A stretch of DNA of 36,788 nt from Nymphaea colorata (lineage: Eukaryota; Streptophyta; Magnoliopsida; Nymphaeales; Nymphaeaceae): NCBI RefSeq assembly GCF_008831285.2, contig NW_022205098.1:1-36788 (forward strand), given 5' to 3'. The position numbers were made by a program, and so were the translations under genes. Positions within the stretch are counted from its first letter, which is position 1; every line of letters starts with the position of its first letter. The notes under the pieces were generated by a model. The model had not been told where the DNA came from, searched no databases, and saw only the letters and a program-made list of their open reading frames with translations. Shown piece by piece: positions 1-11,733 of the stretch.

Positions 1-706
1 ACTATTATGGGCCATCACGGGGGTTGTCTCTCGGCTGTAGGCCGCATGCGGTGTGCACGTGTTTGTGTTTGCACCCACAGGAACTGTCAATTCACTAGTT
101 AATGGAAATGTAATCTATATGAATGAAATGTATGTGATTGATGTCCATTTGAATGTTGTGCTTATGAATGCAAATGAAATGTCTAAGCATGCTTAGCATG
201 TAATTTGAAATTGTGTTACTGTGGCCATTGAGTGAACTTTACATGTCGTGATCTACTGTTAGGGGCCTTCTTGGCAAATGGTGTGACTTTGCCCTGACAC
301 GACCTGATGATAGACTGTTTTTATGATTGTTCTCATATTTGAGCCCTACCTAAGAGGGGTTTGGGTATTTTCCTGGCTTGTTGTCAAACTGCGAAGGCTA
401 AGCCTTCAGTTGTTTCCTTTTTAGGTTTTGGCGGACCCGGGAGGCAGCAGGTTGATCGGATGGCTTCACTCACATCCTACTGGGAGGTTTTGGGGTCCTT
501 TATAGTTCCGGTGCATCTTATTTGATTTTATCGATTCCTTGTTTTCGTTAGGCATCAATTGTATTGACCCCAACATTTTTGTTATACATAGATGTGATTT
601 TGTATGAATTGAAATTGTTATATAAATGAAAGTTCGCCCCATTATTTGAATGGCATAACTCCTTTTTTTGAGTTTTTGTATTGGGTCAAAAGGTTGGGGT
701 GTGACA
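1..706 (+). mobile_element. 3' part of a retrotransposon LTR
   Basis: The stretch has no coding frame and ends in GGTTGGGGTGTGACA, the kind of terminus (…TGTGACA or …TGTTACA) shared by many plant Ty3/gypsy LTRs. A GC-richer segment around 428-500 (GGTTTTGGCGGACCCGGGAG) and a T-rich tail before the end also fit an LTR. The left end lies outside the window, so the start, the partner LTR and the target duplication cannot be seen. The orientation assumes that the TG…CA end at 706 is the 3' end. The family assignment is inferred from the terminus only. Confidence 0.45.
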
Positions 707-769
707 GTCAGACTGAAACCATCAAATGATGACTAAGGATGATAATGAATGCCAGAATCCAACCAAGCC

Positions 770-1780
770 AAAATCTCCTACTTACTCGCCAACCCCCAAC
801 GCACATTTATCATCAATTGTTTAACAATCTTCCCACAAAGGTTTGCATTGAACATATTTCTGCAGTACATCTCCATCATGGACTCTTTATTCCTTCATAG
901 CTAGAGCTTCCAGATAACCTTTGGAAAGCGTAAGCACCATCCCCTTCTAGCTAAATTTAATGCCCAAGCACCAGGAGTCATAAGGACTATTGTAGACTGA
1001 TTGAAGTTCACCATTACATTAAACTTGCAACCAATGACTTTCCTGATGGATCACGCCAAAGACCAATGGGGGACTCCAAAATTTTCTATGCGATCTTGGG
1101 TGAGAGTCTGCCTTTCAGAGCAATATACGATGTCCACTTTGTGCACTCCATTGAGTTGTTTCTACATACTATGGCTCCCTCACATGCCTCACAATCTTCA
1201 ATTTAATGTGCTCATATATATACACTCAATTCAGAGTTGCAGACTACTCACAACCGAATCAGACCATAACAAAGTGTCTCTATTTGTTACCAAACGAACA
1301 CTCCTCATAGCTAAAGGAATCCAAAGACCCAAAAACCTTCCACATCCCAAGAATTCTATGAGTGAATCACCCCAACCAGCTTTTGCTTATAGTTCACAGA
1401 TGTTGGAGGTTCCAAACATTGAAAAAAGAAGCACATCAGATCCCAACCGCACTATTCTGCTCAGACGTTAATCACTTTGTAAGAGACAAGATGAGAAATT
1501 TCCTCCCATCCCCACATGAGACCTGATCAACCAAAGGCTATGGTTGCACAAATACTTCTGTCAACACAAGTAGCACCATAAGGAGTCCATTAACTTGGCC
1601 TTGAGTGTCAACCAGATCATCCAAGCATTATTAAGGCTAGTCAAATCTTTCAAACCAGCCCCATCCTCCTCTAAAGATAAGCATAGGGAGAACCACCTCA
1701 CTGCATGATCATGCTTCCCATCTGTTGAATCACCCCAAATGAACCTACTACAGGTTCTTTGGGTGTTGTCTAAACCAATT
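770..1780 (-). pseudogene. Decayed LINE-like retroelement (post-RT and RNase H-like remnant)
   Basis: On the minus strand, 1561-1770 reads without a stop and contains SRFIWGDSTDGKHDHAVRW followed by SLCLSLEEDGAGLKDLTSLN. This matches the segment after the reverse transcriptase of plant LINEs (FIWG…, then a Lys/His and Trp block, then 'GGLG(I/L)…L…N A…'). The frame ends at a TGA complementary to 1561-1563. Further downstream on the same strand (about 770-1000) a broken frame contains KGMVLTLSKGYLEALAMKE, which resembles the core of RNase H-like domains in such elements (…G.VL…EALAL.E…). Stops and frameshifts interrupt everything between. The first match is good; the RNase H reading is tentative. 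No ends or target duplications were found. Confidence 0.5.
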
Positions 1781-3060
1781 ATCCTAGTTTATAGCCTTTC
1801 TATAGCATGAACCAAATTGTGCTAAGAGTTGGTTAAAAATGACTATTTTACCCTTCTTAAATGGGATATTTAACTAATTCTTCCAAAAGAATTTCAAATA
1901 TAAGGGCCATGAACTACACCAAAGCAAATCATACATCATAGGTATCTAACTCCAGTATCCATATCACTCAAGTCATCATCACATAGAAAATGAACATTTT
2001 GCTCCCGATCAACTCATTTTATCCATCTTCTCTGGCTTTGCAAATAACTATGGAAGTCCTGAGAATTGTATTACTAAGCAATTGGGGTTATTTCCATTTG
2101 TATAAGTCAATCAAAACACCCAAACAAGTTTATTATCTTACATTTGGTGAGAAATGATCAAGAAATAGGTAATTTCTCTCATTTTTCAATCATTTCTTAT
2201 CATCAAAACACATGCATACTTGACTAGACCCACGATAAGATCTCCTCAGCATAAGCATATTATCTCCAGCTCCATTTCCATTTTTGAAGTCTCAATTATA
2301 GTGTTAGGACAATCATTTTAAGAAATGACACCTTGTTTTTCCTATTTCCTCATGTATGATCATCATTTTCCACTAATTCGAGTGAGTTAGACCAAATTGA
2401 GTTACAATTAGATTCTTAAGTGCCTGAACAGACTATTCTTGCTTTCAATTCAGTAATTCTGTTTTAGATTGAGCACACATTGTAGATTTTCAGTCGCACA
2501 TGGAGTGTTCATATCTAGATATTGTCATAGTAACTTTTGAACTGATTTTTGAGAGATATGGAATACCAATTTTCAATTTGAGTGCACAGATTGATTAAAA
2601 TGTCATTTAGTGAGAGTACCAGTGTGCTTAGTGCTCCTGCACAAGCTCAAAATCTTCGTTTCCCATTATACCGTTACCATTTCCATTTACATGTTCAAAT
2701 ACAATTTAGTCAATTTTAGAAAATGTGATTTTCCAAAGGCAAATTGAGTAACCTTTTAGTGAAATTTGGCACACCCACAAATTGAACCTCAAAAGCACCT
2801 CAGGAAGTCTTTTTAACTCTAAAAAATTTTCACCATGACCAAATGACCATTTTACCTCATACATGGAGGTTTTGAACTGAGCTTTTAAAAATGATTTCAA
2901 ATGTAGGAGCCAACCATAGAAAACCAGGGTCAAACTTACCTTATTTAGACATCTAATACCTAGACTAGGATCACCTAAGTTGTCGCAACCATGTCAAATG
3001 ACCATTTTGTCCCTAATGTAAGAAAATCTTAGAAATCTTAGTAATGATTTAAAAGGAACA
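1781..3060. repeat. Old diverged direct duplication, about 1 kb apart
   Basis: Two stretches, about 1837-1985 and 2837-2990, align loosely in the same orientation. Each has a 'GAC(T/C)ATTTTACC' start, then 'ATTTCAAAT(A/G)TA(A/G)G', then a 'CATC(T)AA(T)…CC(T)AG…ATCAC(T/C)(C/T)AAGT' segment. A third start, AAATGACCATTTTGTCCC, follows at about 2996. No protein-coding content is recognisable. The likely source is an old transposable element or a duplicated intergenic unit. Confidence 0.35.
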
Positions 3061-4979
3061 TAAATCGGGTAATTCTTAGCTCTACAAGTCTCTAAGAGTA
3101 GTTAAAGTCATCTCACCAACCACTTTTACCAGTTTAAGTCAGCTTTCCCTATAAGTCAGCTCACCAGAACCGAGAACTACAATTTTTAGCTCGACTATAT
3201 ATCATTAAGTCTAACCAAATTCAGGATAGGTTTGCTTTAGTGGAAAAAAATTATTATTTTACTTACTTTGAGTTACCAAGCTCACATTTTAGTTGCAAAG
3301 TTATTCGCAGATTTCCACTAGGCCACTCTCTCCCCTATTTAGCATTGTTCGAATTAAGTTATAGTGCAACCGAGTTGAGTTAGCTCAAACCAAACTAGAA
3401 TCATATTTGTCATTTATAAATTTATCCTCCCTTAGTTTGGTTTGAGTTTATTCATCTTGGTTTGAGTTCAATTTTGTTCCAAAGGTCCGAACTTCACTCT
3501 CTTTCATCTTTATCATGTATAAACCTATCTTGGTTTGAGTTCATTTATGAAGCCATCTGAGTTCATTTTAGTTTGGAAAGGTCCTAAAGCTCATCTCTCT
3601 CTCTCTCTCTCTTTTGCTTTTGGATTTAAGCTGAACTTGACCTCAACCTAATAGAGTGCGCTACAATTGAGCCAAATCGTATTTATCATGTATGAATCTA
3701 TCTTTTCTTAGTTTTTGGGTTTGAGTTTATTCATACCCAATTTGAGTTCAATTCAGTATTGAAGGTCCAGAACTCATTCATAATACTTGCTACACTCTGT
3801 AAACATCTATCAAGCTTAATTCAATTAACTTAGAGCAAAACTTTCTGATCTAAGGCCTGCAACTCAACTAGTGAAGATGACGATCATAACCTAATTTTTG
3901 AAAACCTTCTATGTTTCTCTTTATATATATGACATTCACAGCTTGCCAAATTCACCTGGAGCTTCAGAATTACACATAGGGTTACAACAGTCATTTTCTT
4001 TTAAGCCATATTATTCTACACAAACATAAGACATATGTCTCATATACATTAGTTTATGGCTTTCTTTGATTCCTAGAGCTTTAAGCAGAGTCAAATCCAT
4101 GATTTATGCTTATTTGAGTTCAAAATCTACACCCGGAGTAAACCAATCAATTTTTTTCTAATCCATATTTTCTACATGAACCTAGGATTTATGCTTATTT
4201 AACGTCATCAAGTTTGTCATTATTAAATCATCAAAGCTTCAACTTGAAATCATTTCAAGCACATAATAGATGGTCCAAATCTTCACCCAAGGGTAAAAAG
4301 TCATTTCATTTTAAATCTCTTACCCATGCCCAAGGGTAAAACAACAATTTCATCTGCAATAATGTCATTTTGCACTTAGTCTATATGCTAGATATACTTG
4401 ACGTTGTGGTATTTGAAGCATCAATTACAATGTTTACATCAACTTTTTTAGATCTACGAACTATTGTCAAGCAGATCTCTTATCTAGAATTCTAATCCAA
4501 ATCTCTTAAGATCCATTTTGTAGAAATTTTCTATGGATTTAGATCTTGATCTGAATCTTAGATCCATGCCCATACCTATCATCTAGAATCTTCTATGGAT
4601 ATCATGATTTGAATCTCAGAACCATATCCCAAACCAAGATCCAAATGCATAAATGTACATATATGCAAAAAATATCACAGTTGATTTTGAACACTATGCG
4701 AGATGTCAATCCAAATAGTTGCTATAGATTCATGCAAACCTCTAAGTAGAGTACTTTGGTTCAGAACCATTTAATAGTGTTGTGTGCATTAGGACTTAGA
4801 ATTGAGAGTGATTTATTCATGTTCACTTACATTTAGAATCCCATACAACCCCTTTCAATTTAAGCATTGATCGAAAACAAATGTTTGTTTCTCCCATGGT
4901 TTTAACTCTCCATCTTTGGCAACATCGTATTAGAGTTCACTGATTGTGCATGTGCGTGCTCATGAATTTCAAAATTTAC
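3061..4979. other. AT-rich stretch without a recognisable gene
   Basis: No frame of interest, splice pattern or element terminus was found. The stretch contains many short recurrences of 'TTTGAGTTCA(A/T)TT' between 3420 and 3750, and of 'GGATTTAGATCT/GAATCTTAGATCCA' between 4500 and 4640. These suggest very old internally repetitive DNA. Confidence 0.5.
3591..3613. repeat. (CT)n microsatellite
   Basis: A short near-perfect CT dinucleotide run sits in otherwise AT-rich sequence. It has no coding or regulatory role that can be seen. Confidence 0.85.
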
Positions 4980-6200
4980 CTTCACCTATATGGCCGCTTG
5001 GCCTAGATGGGGCCGCTCAAGAGGTCGACCTCCTGGCTTCCCCATAGTGGACTAGACATCACCCCCAAATTCTGCGTGGAACTATTAATGCCTTCCTCCT
5101 TGGCGCCCTTTGCCAACTAGGGAGGGAAGTTGGGGTGCATAAAGGCAACCTGGCCAATAAATAGCTAGGGCCCAACCTGCCAAATGCCATGTAGGACCAG
5201 CCAGTGCCCAAGGATGCCACTAGCAGACCCCAGAGATTGCCACATGGCATGGGTATGCCAGCTGATCCAAATTCATCATTTTTTTTACCACATTTAATCA
5301 CTTAGAGGGTTGATTTGCTGCCCTAGGCAATCAGCCCAGCTTCTAGGATGACACAGACTGAGCTGGCAACCGTGGTTCCACCCAAACTGCTAGCTTCTTA
5401 GGACACACTCTCTCTCTGCCATCGACTACCTACGTTGCCATTATTGGCCCAACCAAACCAAGGGCCATGCTCCTCTCCCAGTCACTTGCTCAAGGCTCTG
5501 CCCCAGCCAGTCCATGCAGTGCTAGCTCCTTAAGCTGGCCTTTCTTTGTGCAGGCTCTTGCTTAGCGCCCAGTTAGCCCCACACCTTCCACCTTGGCACC
5601 ACATCAGCATCACGTCATCCCATGTCAACATGGCACCCTCTACTTTATCTCTCTTATTTAATAAGTTCATTTATTCCTGCATTAATGTTGTCTCATTTCT
5701 TGTTCTGAACTATTTGTGTGGCCACAGTGCCCCACTTGAAACCGGTGACCATTGCCTGAATTCCACTGCCATAGCTATCAGTTCATGGTAGCATCTCTAC
5801 CACCCACAGGTGGAGCTCTTCCAATGAGAGGAGTCACTCTTCCAGCAACCCACACATCACTCCAACGAGCTTTCTGGTGAATCGTGGGATGCTAGCTACC
5901 CCATCACTGCCCACAAAAACCTCACCACCGGCAAGCTCTTCCTGAGCAGGCTCCACCTCTGCCACAACTCTGACAATGCTACTGCCACTGATCTTTTTCT
6001 GGCTGGTTGAGTTAGTCTCCAAATGAGAGAGAATTTTTATTTAAATGTTCAAATGCATGCATTTTCCCTTCTCAAAAGCTTATTAGGGACAGATTCATTA
6101 TTATAGATGAGATCCACCCTTACATAATGAATAATTGGTTGAGATGATCCACTGATCTTCTTCCATTTAATCTATATTTCTCATAATTTTCTGTAGTTTC
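4980..6200. other. GC-richer block without a recognisable gene
   Basis: Base composition rises sharply at about 4980 and stays higher to about 5830, unlike both flanks, which suggests an inserted retroelement fragment. The short open frames here have no recognisable domain. No LTR end, primer-binding site or polyprotein motif was found. From 5830 to 6200 the composition drifts back to AT-rich DNA. Confidence 0.4.
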
Positions 6201-6204
6201 TTTT

Positions 6205-6275
6205 GAGAGAGGTGGTCAAGTTGGTTAGAAGCCGTGCCTTCAACCCCTTTGATGTAAAAATCCCAGCCATAAACT
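6205..6275 (+). mobile_element. tRNA-derived SINE-like trace
   Basis: TGGTCAAGTTGG at 6213-6224 fits the RNA polymerase III A-box consensus TRGYNNARNNGG exactly. GTAAAAATCCC at 6254-6264, followed by CAGCC, lies at a tRNA-like distance and looks like a decayed B box (GTTCGAATCCC). This layout matches the head of plant SINEs. No poly(A) tail or target duplication was identified and the B box is poor, so the call is weak. A tRNA pseudogene or chance is possible. Confidence 0.25.
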
Positions 6276-8577
6276 ATCACCGTTCATGTGTTATGTGGCC
6301 CTTTACTCAATCTTTTTAATTCAAAAAGTGACATTTACGTATATATATATATATCATCTCATATGAAAATGGCTATTATTCTTCAAAGATTAGGTTAAGG
6401 GCCACATCCTTAAGCTAATCTAAAGGAGATTGCTTCCAACATTGAATCTTGAAGGCTCAAAACCACAAGATTTAGCCAATTAAAAATTTGAAATCGGGCT
6501 GATTGAGTGTATATATTTGTATTTTTGGAACCTAGAATTTGATTTTTCAAAGAATCTTGGTACATCAAGTTTGAGATCCTAAAATACTTGTTTCAGCTCA
6601 ATGGAAGCTACTAATTTGTCAATGTCTATGAAATTAGTCCGAATCCCTAGTCTTGCCTAATCAGCATTGAAGAGAGTAGCTTCTAATATGGCTGATATTC
6701 TTGATTTCGACTTCACATTTTTCAATTTTACAATTGGTTTGGTTTTCAAATTAATACATCACAAAATTTCAGCCAAAAGCTGTAATTAAAATTCACAAAA
6801 CCGGCAAAAGAAATTTTGTCAAATTTTCTCAACATACTATACTAATTTGCATAGCCTTGAGATTTAAAACCAAATTTGGAGTAAACATTGCTTCTAAGAT
6901 CTGATTTGCATTTCAACATGTACTTTAATGGAAAAATAGATGTATATATTCAAAATATGTATATATGTTTCATCAATTTCAAGATTTAATGTTATCAAAT
7001 TACATTTTACTTTGAAGACAGATCTCCAAAGTAGACATTTCTTAATTTGCAACCATTAAATCAGTACATGGTCTGTTTTATAATCATTTTAACATGAGGA
7101 AGTGGAGGTTTTCCACGTTTTTTCCATTCTAAAACTGGGATTTTTCATTCAATTTTCAGATTTCACTTTCAAGTTTAAGAAGTTTATCTCTGTCAAGCTT
7201 ATGGACTGCGTTGTAGTAGTTATACTTGATCTAATACCAAGTATAGCCTAGACATTGTACTACATATTCAATTTAATATAAATTTGCTCTTTATTTCATG
7301 AATGCATGTATGATGGAATAAAAAATTAACACGTTTAGATGCATGGACACATATAGTTTATTTTCTTAATTCATGCATTAGTTCACTTATCTAATTCACA
7401 CACACACGCACCATCTCTAGAAAGTAAGTGAACCAATTCAAGTTACAAAACATGTCTGAGCTATATTGCAACAAAGAATTTGGAATCTCACTTAGTTTTG
7501 AAAAAAAAATACAAGAATCCTATCAATCTTGCCAACAAATATATTTGGAACATAAAATTTTTCTATAAAACATTGGAATCCCTATTTTTCCAAAAACAAG
7601 CTTTACTTGAAAAATTTACAATCTTCTCTAAAAGGGAACTTGGTACAATTTCAATTCAAAGTTCCTATCTTTTGATCAAATTCAAATTTGATGAATTGAT
7701 CCATTTTTTCAAGCTAAATCAACTATTTAAGTCAAATTCATTTTTTAATTTACTTTAAACTAAGTTCAAAATTTTGATCCAAGATTGCATATTAACTTCA
7801 AGTTCATGAACTAAAACTCCAATTTTCAACTATTTACAAATCAAATCCTCAATTTACAAATATAATTTCCAACCAAATTTCTTAAACTCTCAAATTTTTT
7901 GATCAAAACAATGGTCCCAACTAGAAACACTTTTGAACAATTTTCAATTTTGCCAAAATTCAAAAGAATTTGCCCAAATTTCTAAAACAAGTTCAATGTC
8001 TAAATAACTTGTCAAAACCAATTAGATTTTCAAATAACTTGTTTAAAATCCATTTCATTTTATCTAAAACAAGGTCAAAACGTTGGTTGTTCAAAATTTA
8101 GTTCAAATGAACTTCAAAATTAAACATATATAATACATCAATCAAATAACTTGTACAACTTTTGAGAAATGTTTAGTCTTAGGTCCAATTATCCATGTTA
8201 AAGGTGGGGAGACATGGTTAGACCTCGTACCAGTAGGCGGATCCCTTTCTCTTGCAATTTTTCTAATATCGAAATCTCAAATTTTTGGCTTCATGCTACT
8301 CCCCATTCAGGGAGGGGAGCAAATAGATGGCATGCCCGGTGGGACCCATTATAGTTCATCTAAGGATTTTTTAGGTCATGTACAAGTCATTTTAACATTG
8401 CTAGACATCAATTGCATGCAAATCCTTCATGACCAAACATACCGGCATCATGCATATTGTATTGCAGAGGAGGAAGGCAGAGAACAAGAGAAACTTCTAG
8501 TTGGGTGTCACCGGATCAAGTTACTAAGAAAAAGTGGCACCATACTCTCAAGAGGAACAACTTGATGGTATTTTGAG
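6276..8577. other. AT-rich stretch without a recognisable gene
   Basis: The region is strongly AT-rich. A (TA)n run lies at 6342-6356. From about 7480 to 8160 the plus strand is dominated by short variants of 'TCAAATTT', 'AACTTGT' and 'CAATTTTC', as in decayed simple-sequence DNA. The open frame at 7480-7758 is made of this low-complexity sequence and does not look like a real protein. The 90-residue frame at 8293-8565 has no recognisable domain. Confidence 0.5.
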
Positions 8578-9524
8578 CAATGTTGTAAAAGGCAATAAGG
8601 TGAGGCGACACGTTCAGCCTCTCATGTGGCGAGGGGAGGTGAGGCGTTAGTTGAAGCGTAGCCTCATAGACAAGTTTGTGAATTATAAAATATTTATAAA
8701 AATAACATCAAAATGGAAAAAAATGACTACAATACTAAGCATATCAATAAAAACTAATACACAACATACGCAAACTACAATAATTTGCAAATCCAAACAA
8801 ATGTAATGTCATAACATACATAGTGCAAAGAGTGCTTGCATAATTGGCATAGAAGCATGACCTGTCCTAAACAGGTCATAGAACTATCATTGAAAAACAA
8901 ATAACCAAAACTAGGAAAACCAAAATTCAGATGATAATATCAATTAAGAGAATAAGTAAATAACAAGTATTGGTGGACAATAATATAAGCATATTGAAAT
9001 GTGTATATGTACAAAAATTAAAAAAGTAACTAATTTGTGTAATTATCAAGTGATATTTAACAAAGTTCAAATGATTTTTGTAGGCGATTGGCCAATTGTA
9101 TCTTCATCATTTTCATATTCTGTAATGGATGACAATTCATCATCATTTGAACTATCCATATATTGAATAAGTTCATCTTCTTCTTCAGTTGCTTCATCAT
9201 CAAAACTCTCATGTTGTAAATCTTCTATTATTGTTTTACCTTCACATAAAAACAATAATACATAACAAAATATAATAGTAAGTAAAGAAAAAAAAACAAT
9301 GTTCTTATCTTTATTTCAAAAATTACAAACATATAGCATTACTTTTTTCAACAGTTTCCCTGAGGCGTATGTCTCAAGCATGGAGCATACAATGGATGGA
9401 GGCATACACCTATATTAAAATAGGTGCATGCTTTAGGGATGCGTGCACCTCAAGGAATTTTTTCTAAAAAACACTTTGAGTCACATTTTTTTTTTGTGTG
9501 AGGCATACGCTTCTTACAACATTG
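8578..9524 (-). mobile_element. hAT-like DNA transposon, non-autonomous (947 bp)
   Basis: The left end begins CAATGTTGTAAAAGGC. The right end, read on the other strand, begins CAATGTTGTAAGAAGCG, giving terminal inverted repeats of about 16 bp. The flanking octamers ATTTTGAG (8570-8577) and ATTTGGGG (9525-9532) agree at 6 of 8 positions, as expected for a worn 8-bp hAT target duplication. Just inside both ends are clusters of GAGGCG or AGGCGT-like subterminal repeats, typical of plant hAT elements. No transposase catalytic region is present; a short acidic frame on the minus strand may be a leftover of its tail. The right-end sequence recurs at 26463-26640. Confidence 0.65.
9067..9255 (-). pseudogene. 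Acidic 62-residue frame inside the hAT-like element
   Basis: The frame is rich in Asp, Glu and Ser, with stretches such as DDEATEEEDELI and SSNDDELSSITEYENDED. Its position inside a hAT-like element suggests the acidic C-terminal tail of a lost transposase, since plant hAT transposases often end in such a tail after the dimerisation domain. The domain itself (BED finger, RNase H-like core, dimerisation region) is absent, so the tail assignment is inference from position and composition. No ribosome entry or promoter context is seen. Confidence 0.3.
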
Positions 9525-10297
9525 ATTTGGGGGGAACATGGAAAAGCATTTCAAAGTAGAGAGACAGATGCTTTCTTTTGCAACTTTCCCTTCTATTTTC
9601 CTGTTGAGTAATTTTTGAAGTTCTTCTTTCTTCTTGATGCAACGTAGATGATTATCTCCACAGTTCTCAACTGCTTCAAACTGTTTACCACCATAGTTCA
9701 CCTAGTATGACAAGGCAACTTGAATGAACTAAAAGTCTACCTGCAGTGCTCGCCATGTATGCTGTAGAAAAAATATCATCCTATTAGGAAGAAAGCATCA
9801 CACATTTTCATGATACAATAGAACCAGGATTAGGAAGAAAGCATCACTCATGTTGCAAGAAAACCATTATGGTCAGATGAACTCAGGTTTGATTACTCGC
9901 TTGAAGCAAGGTATGAGCATCCGAAATATATGTGAAGCATACTAATTGCGTGATTGAATTTTTATACTCATGTACAGGCCTGAATGTGACAAACAACATT
10001 TGGGAAGCACTTTGATAAAATTTAAATCCATTTAATTGATTAAAACATCAATAAAATATGTTACGAAACATTGCCAAAAGAAGGCTCATTAAGTTCATGT
10101 TCTTTTGTTGCTATGATTTTCGATTGTTGGTTTTTTGGCTTTTGCCTTGATATTATTGGGTAATTCATTAAGCTATGTTAATGCTTTGAGAGATGACACC
10201 ACTGACTATTAAAATTCTACAGTATCTAACAAGATATTATATGTCAAGCCAAAATTGCTAATAGTACTTTAGACAGACCCATAGTTACAACACACAC
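9525..10297. other. No gene; small direct repeat
   Basis: No recognisable gene is present. ATTAGGAAGAAAGCATCAC occurs twice, at about 9783 and 9829. The open frame on the minus strand at 9450-9701 runs out of the transposon end and is not supported as coding. Confidence 0.5.
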
Positions 10298-10499
10298 CAG
10301 GGATGGAGGCAGGGGCACCGGCAGGGGCCTTGGCCCCCCACCCTCAAATTTAAAAAATTGAAACATTGACATGTAAATTCCATAAATCTTAGTTTAACAT
10401 ATATAAAAAAATAAAAAAAATCTTTATTCCGGTCTTTGTTAAAATTTTGAAACTATAGTTTGGTCCTTGCAATGAAAAAATTTCTGGCTCCACCTCTTG
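10298..10499. mobile_element. hAT-type MITE (202 bp) with 8-bp target duplication
   Basis: The left end starts CAGGGATGGAGGCAG; the right end on the opposite strand starts CAAGAGGTGGAGCCAG. The two imperfect inverted termini share the core TGGAG(G/C)CAG. ACACACAC lies immediately before (10290-10297) and immediately after (10500-10507), a perfect 8-bp duplication as hAT elements make. The interior is short and non-coding, with a GC-rich left side (GGGGCCTTGGCCCCCC) and an AT-rich centre. Similar 'GGGGCGGAGCC' elements are widespread in plants. One caution is that an AC repeat is a simple sequence, so part of the octamer match could be chance. Confidence 0.7.
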
Positions 10500-10507
10500 A
10501 CACACAC

Positions 10508-11154
10508 ATTCTATCATATACAGTACACTGATATGCTTGTGCAAGTAATGTTAATCTTGTTTTTCTTGTAAATTAAATATTTGGGAAATGATTGTCAAAT
10601 AATATACTTTTTGGCTCCTTCAGTCTTACGTAGAAATTAATCTCTTTTTGTGAAGTTTAACTGATAACTTGTATCTGTGTGCTTTGGTTTGTTTCCTTTC
10701 GTGTGCTTTTGAAGGGTTGAGTCAATTCTTGGCAAACATCACTGTGAATATCAGCATTAATTGCAACTCTGCTGATCTTTCTCCAGCAAGCTGTTCATGT
10801 TCATATAACACAATCAAATGACAGAGAGCATTTCTTTGCCTTCGGTTTTGAGAAATTTGGTGGTGATTCTGCCATCGACTGCTGAATGTTTGTGTCTTGG
10901 TCCTGATCATGCAGCAACAGGATGCATTATTTGCCTCAACTTAACCCCGAAGTCCTTTCATGAGTTCAAAAGTTCCAGCATAACTGGGAAACCATTTCTA
11001 AACGAGGTACTATGCATAACCAACAACTTGGTTGAACTGTTAAATTTTCACAGAATAGATGCTTGATCCATGCAAATGCTAAAGAAATTCTGTTTTTATC
11101 TTAGTTTTTGAATTTTGGAGATACGTAACGGTACTCATGGCTATAAGCAGCTTG

Positions 11155-11199
<45 letters not shown>

Positions 11200-11575
11200 A
11201 TCAAGATAAAGATAAATTAACTGGTGATAGCCATGCCTGTCCAGTACATGCACGAACACGAGTTGAAGGTTTAATGCTTTGGAAAGGCTTGCTTCACATT
11301 TCATGCATGAGTCTTTTTCTTGCCTCAGGCCACCTAACATGTCCTTGAATTTGACAAATATTTTATGAAATTTGACCGATAATTAAGGCCATCGCACATA
11401 GTTGATATATTTTACAACTCACCTACCTCCAAACATTTCATTGGACCCTGGTCAGATATTGGCTGCTAGAGGTTCAACTGTGCTCAGGCTTTTTCTTCGT
11501 AAGTCTGTGTCAATGCTGCAAACTCTAGGGTCCTAGTCTGTGCAGAAACAATACAAAAGAAAAAGACTTGAGCTT
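10508..11575. other. No recognisable gene
   Basis: An 82-residue frame at 10818-11066 (plus) has ordinary amino-acid composition, and a GT follows LNEV at 11006, but I recognise no domain and see no partner exon. The rest of the stretch has no gene-like signal apart from a long TA microsatellite. Confidence 0.45.
11159..11196. repeat. (TA)19 microsatellite
   Basis: About 38 bp of uninterrupted TA dinucleotides. Frames through it give alternating Ile-Tyr and are artefacts. Confidence 0.95.
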
Positions 11576-11733
11576 CTTTTTCAAAGAAATCAAACGTGGG
11601 TTGGTCCCGTAATGGATCTGAAATTCCATTACACGTGAAGAAAAATCAAGCAAGATGCTCTTTCTTTCCAAACGTGAGGACAATATTTGTCTAATTTTTT
11701 CAATGAAATCAAACGTGGGTGGGTCCAGTAATG
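11576..11733 (+). repeat. Direct repeat of about 39 bp, two copies
   Basis: The segment with core GAAATCAAACGTGGGT at about 11576-11614 recurs at 11695-11733, with few mismatches and an offset of about 119 bp. Both copies run on to GGTCC(C/A)GTAATG(G/T)AT. The second copy abuts the left arm of the inverted repeat that begins at about 11733, so the two may belong to one element. Confidence 0.6.

Noticed and set aside
1001-1471. 156-codon open frame on the plus strand
   Set aside because: It lies antisense to the LINE-like remnant and has no domain or gene-like context.
10818-11066. 82-codon frame that could be an exon
   Set aside because: It has no recognisable domain, partner exon or conserved motif.
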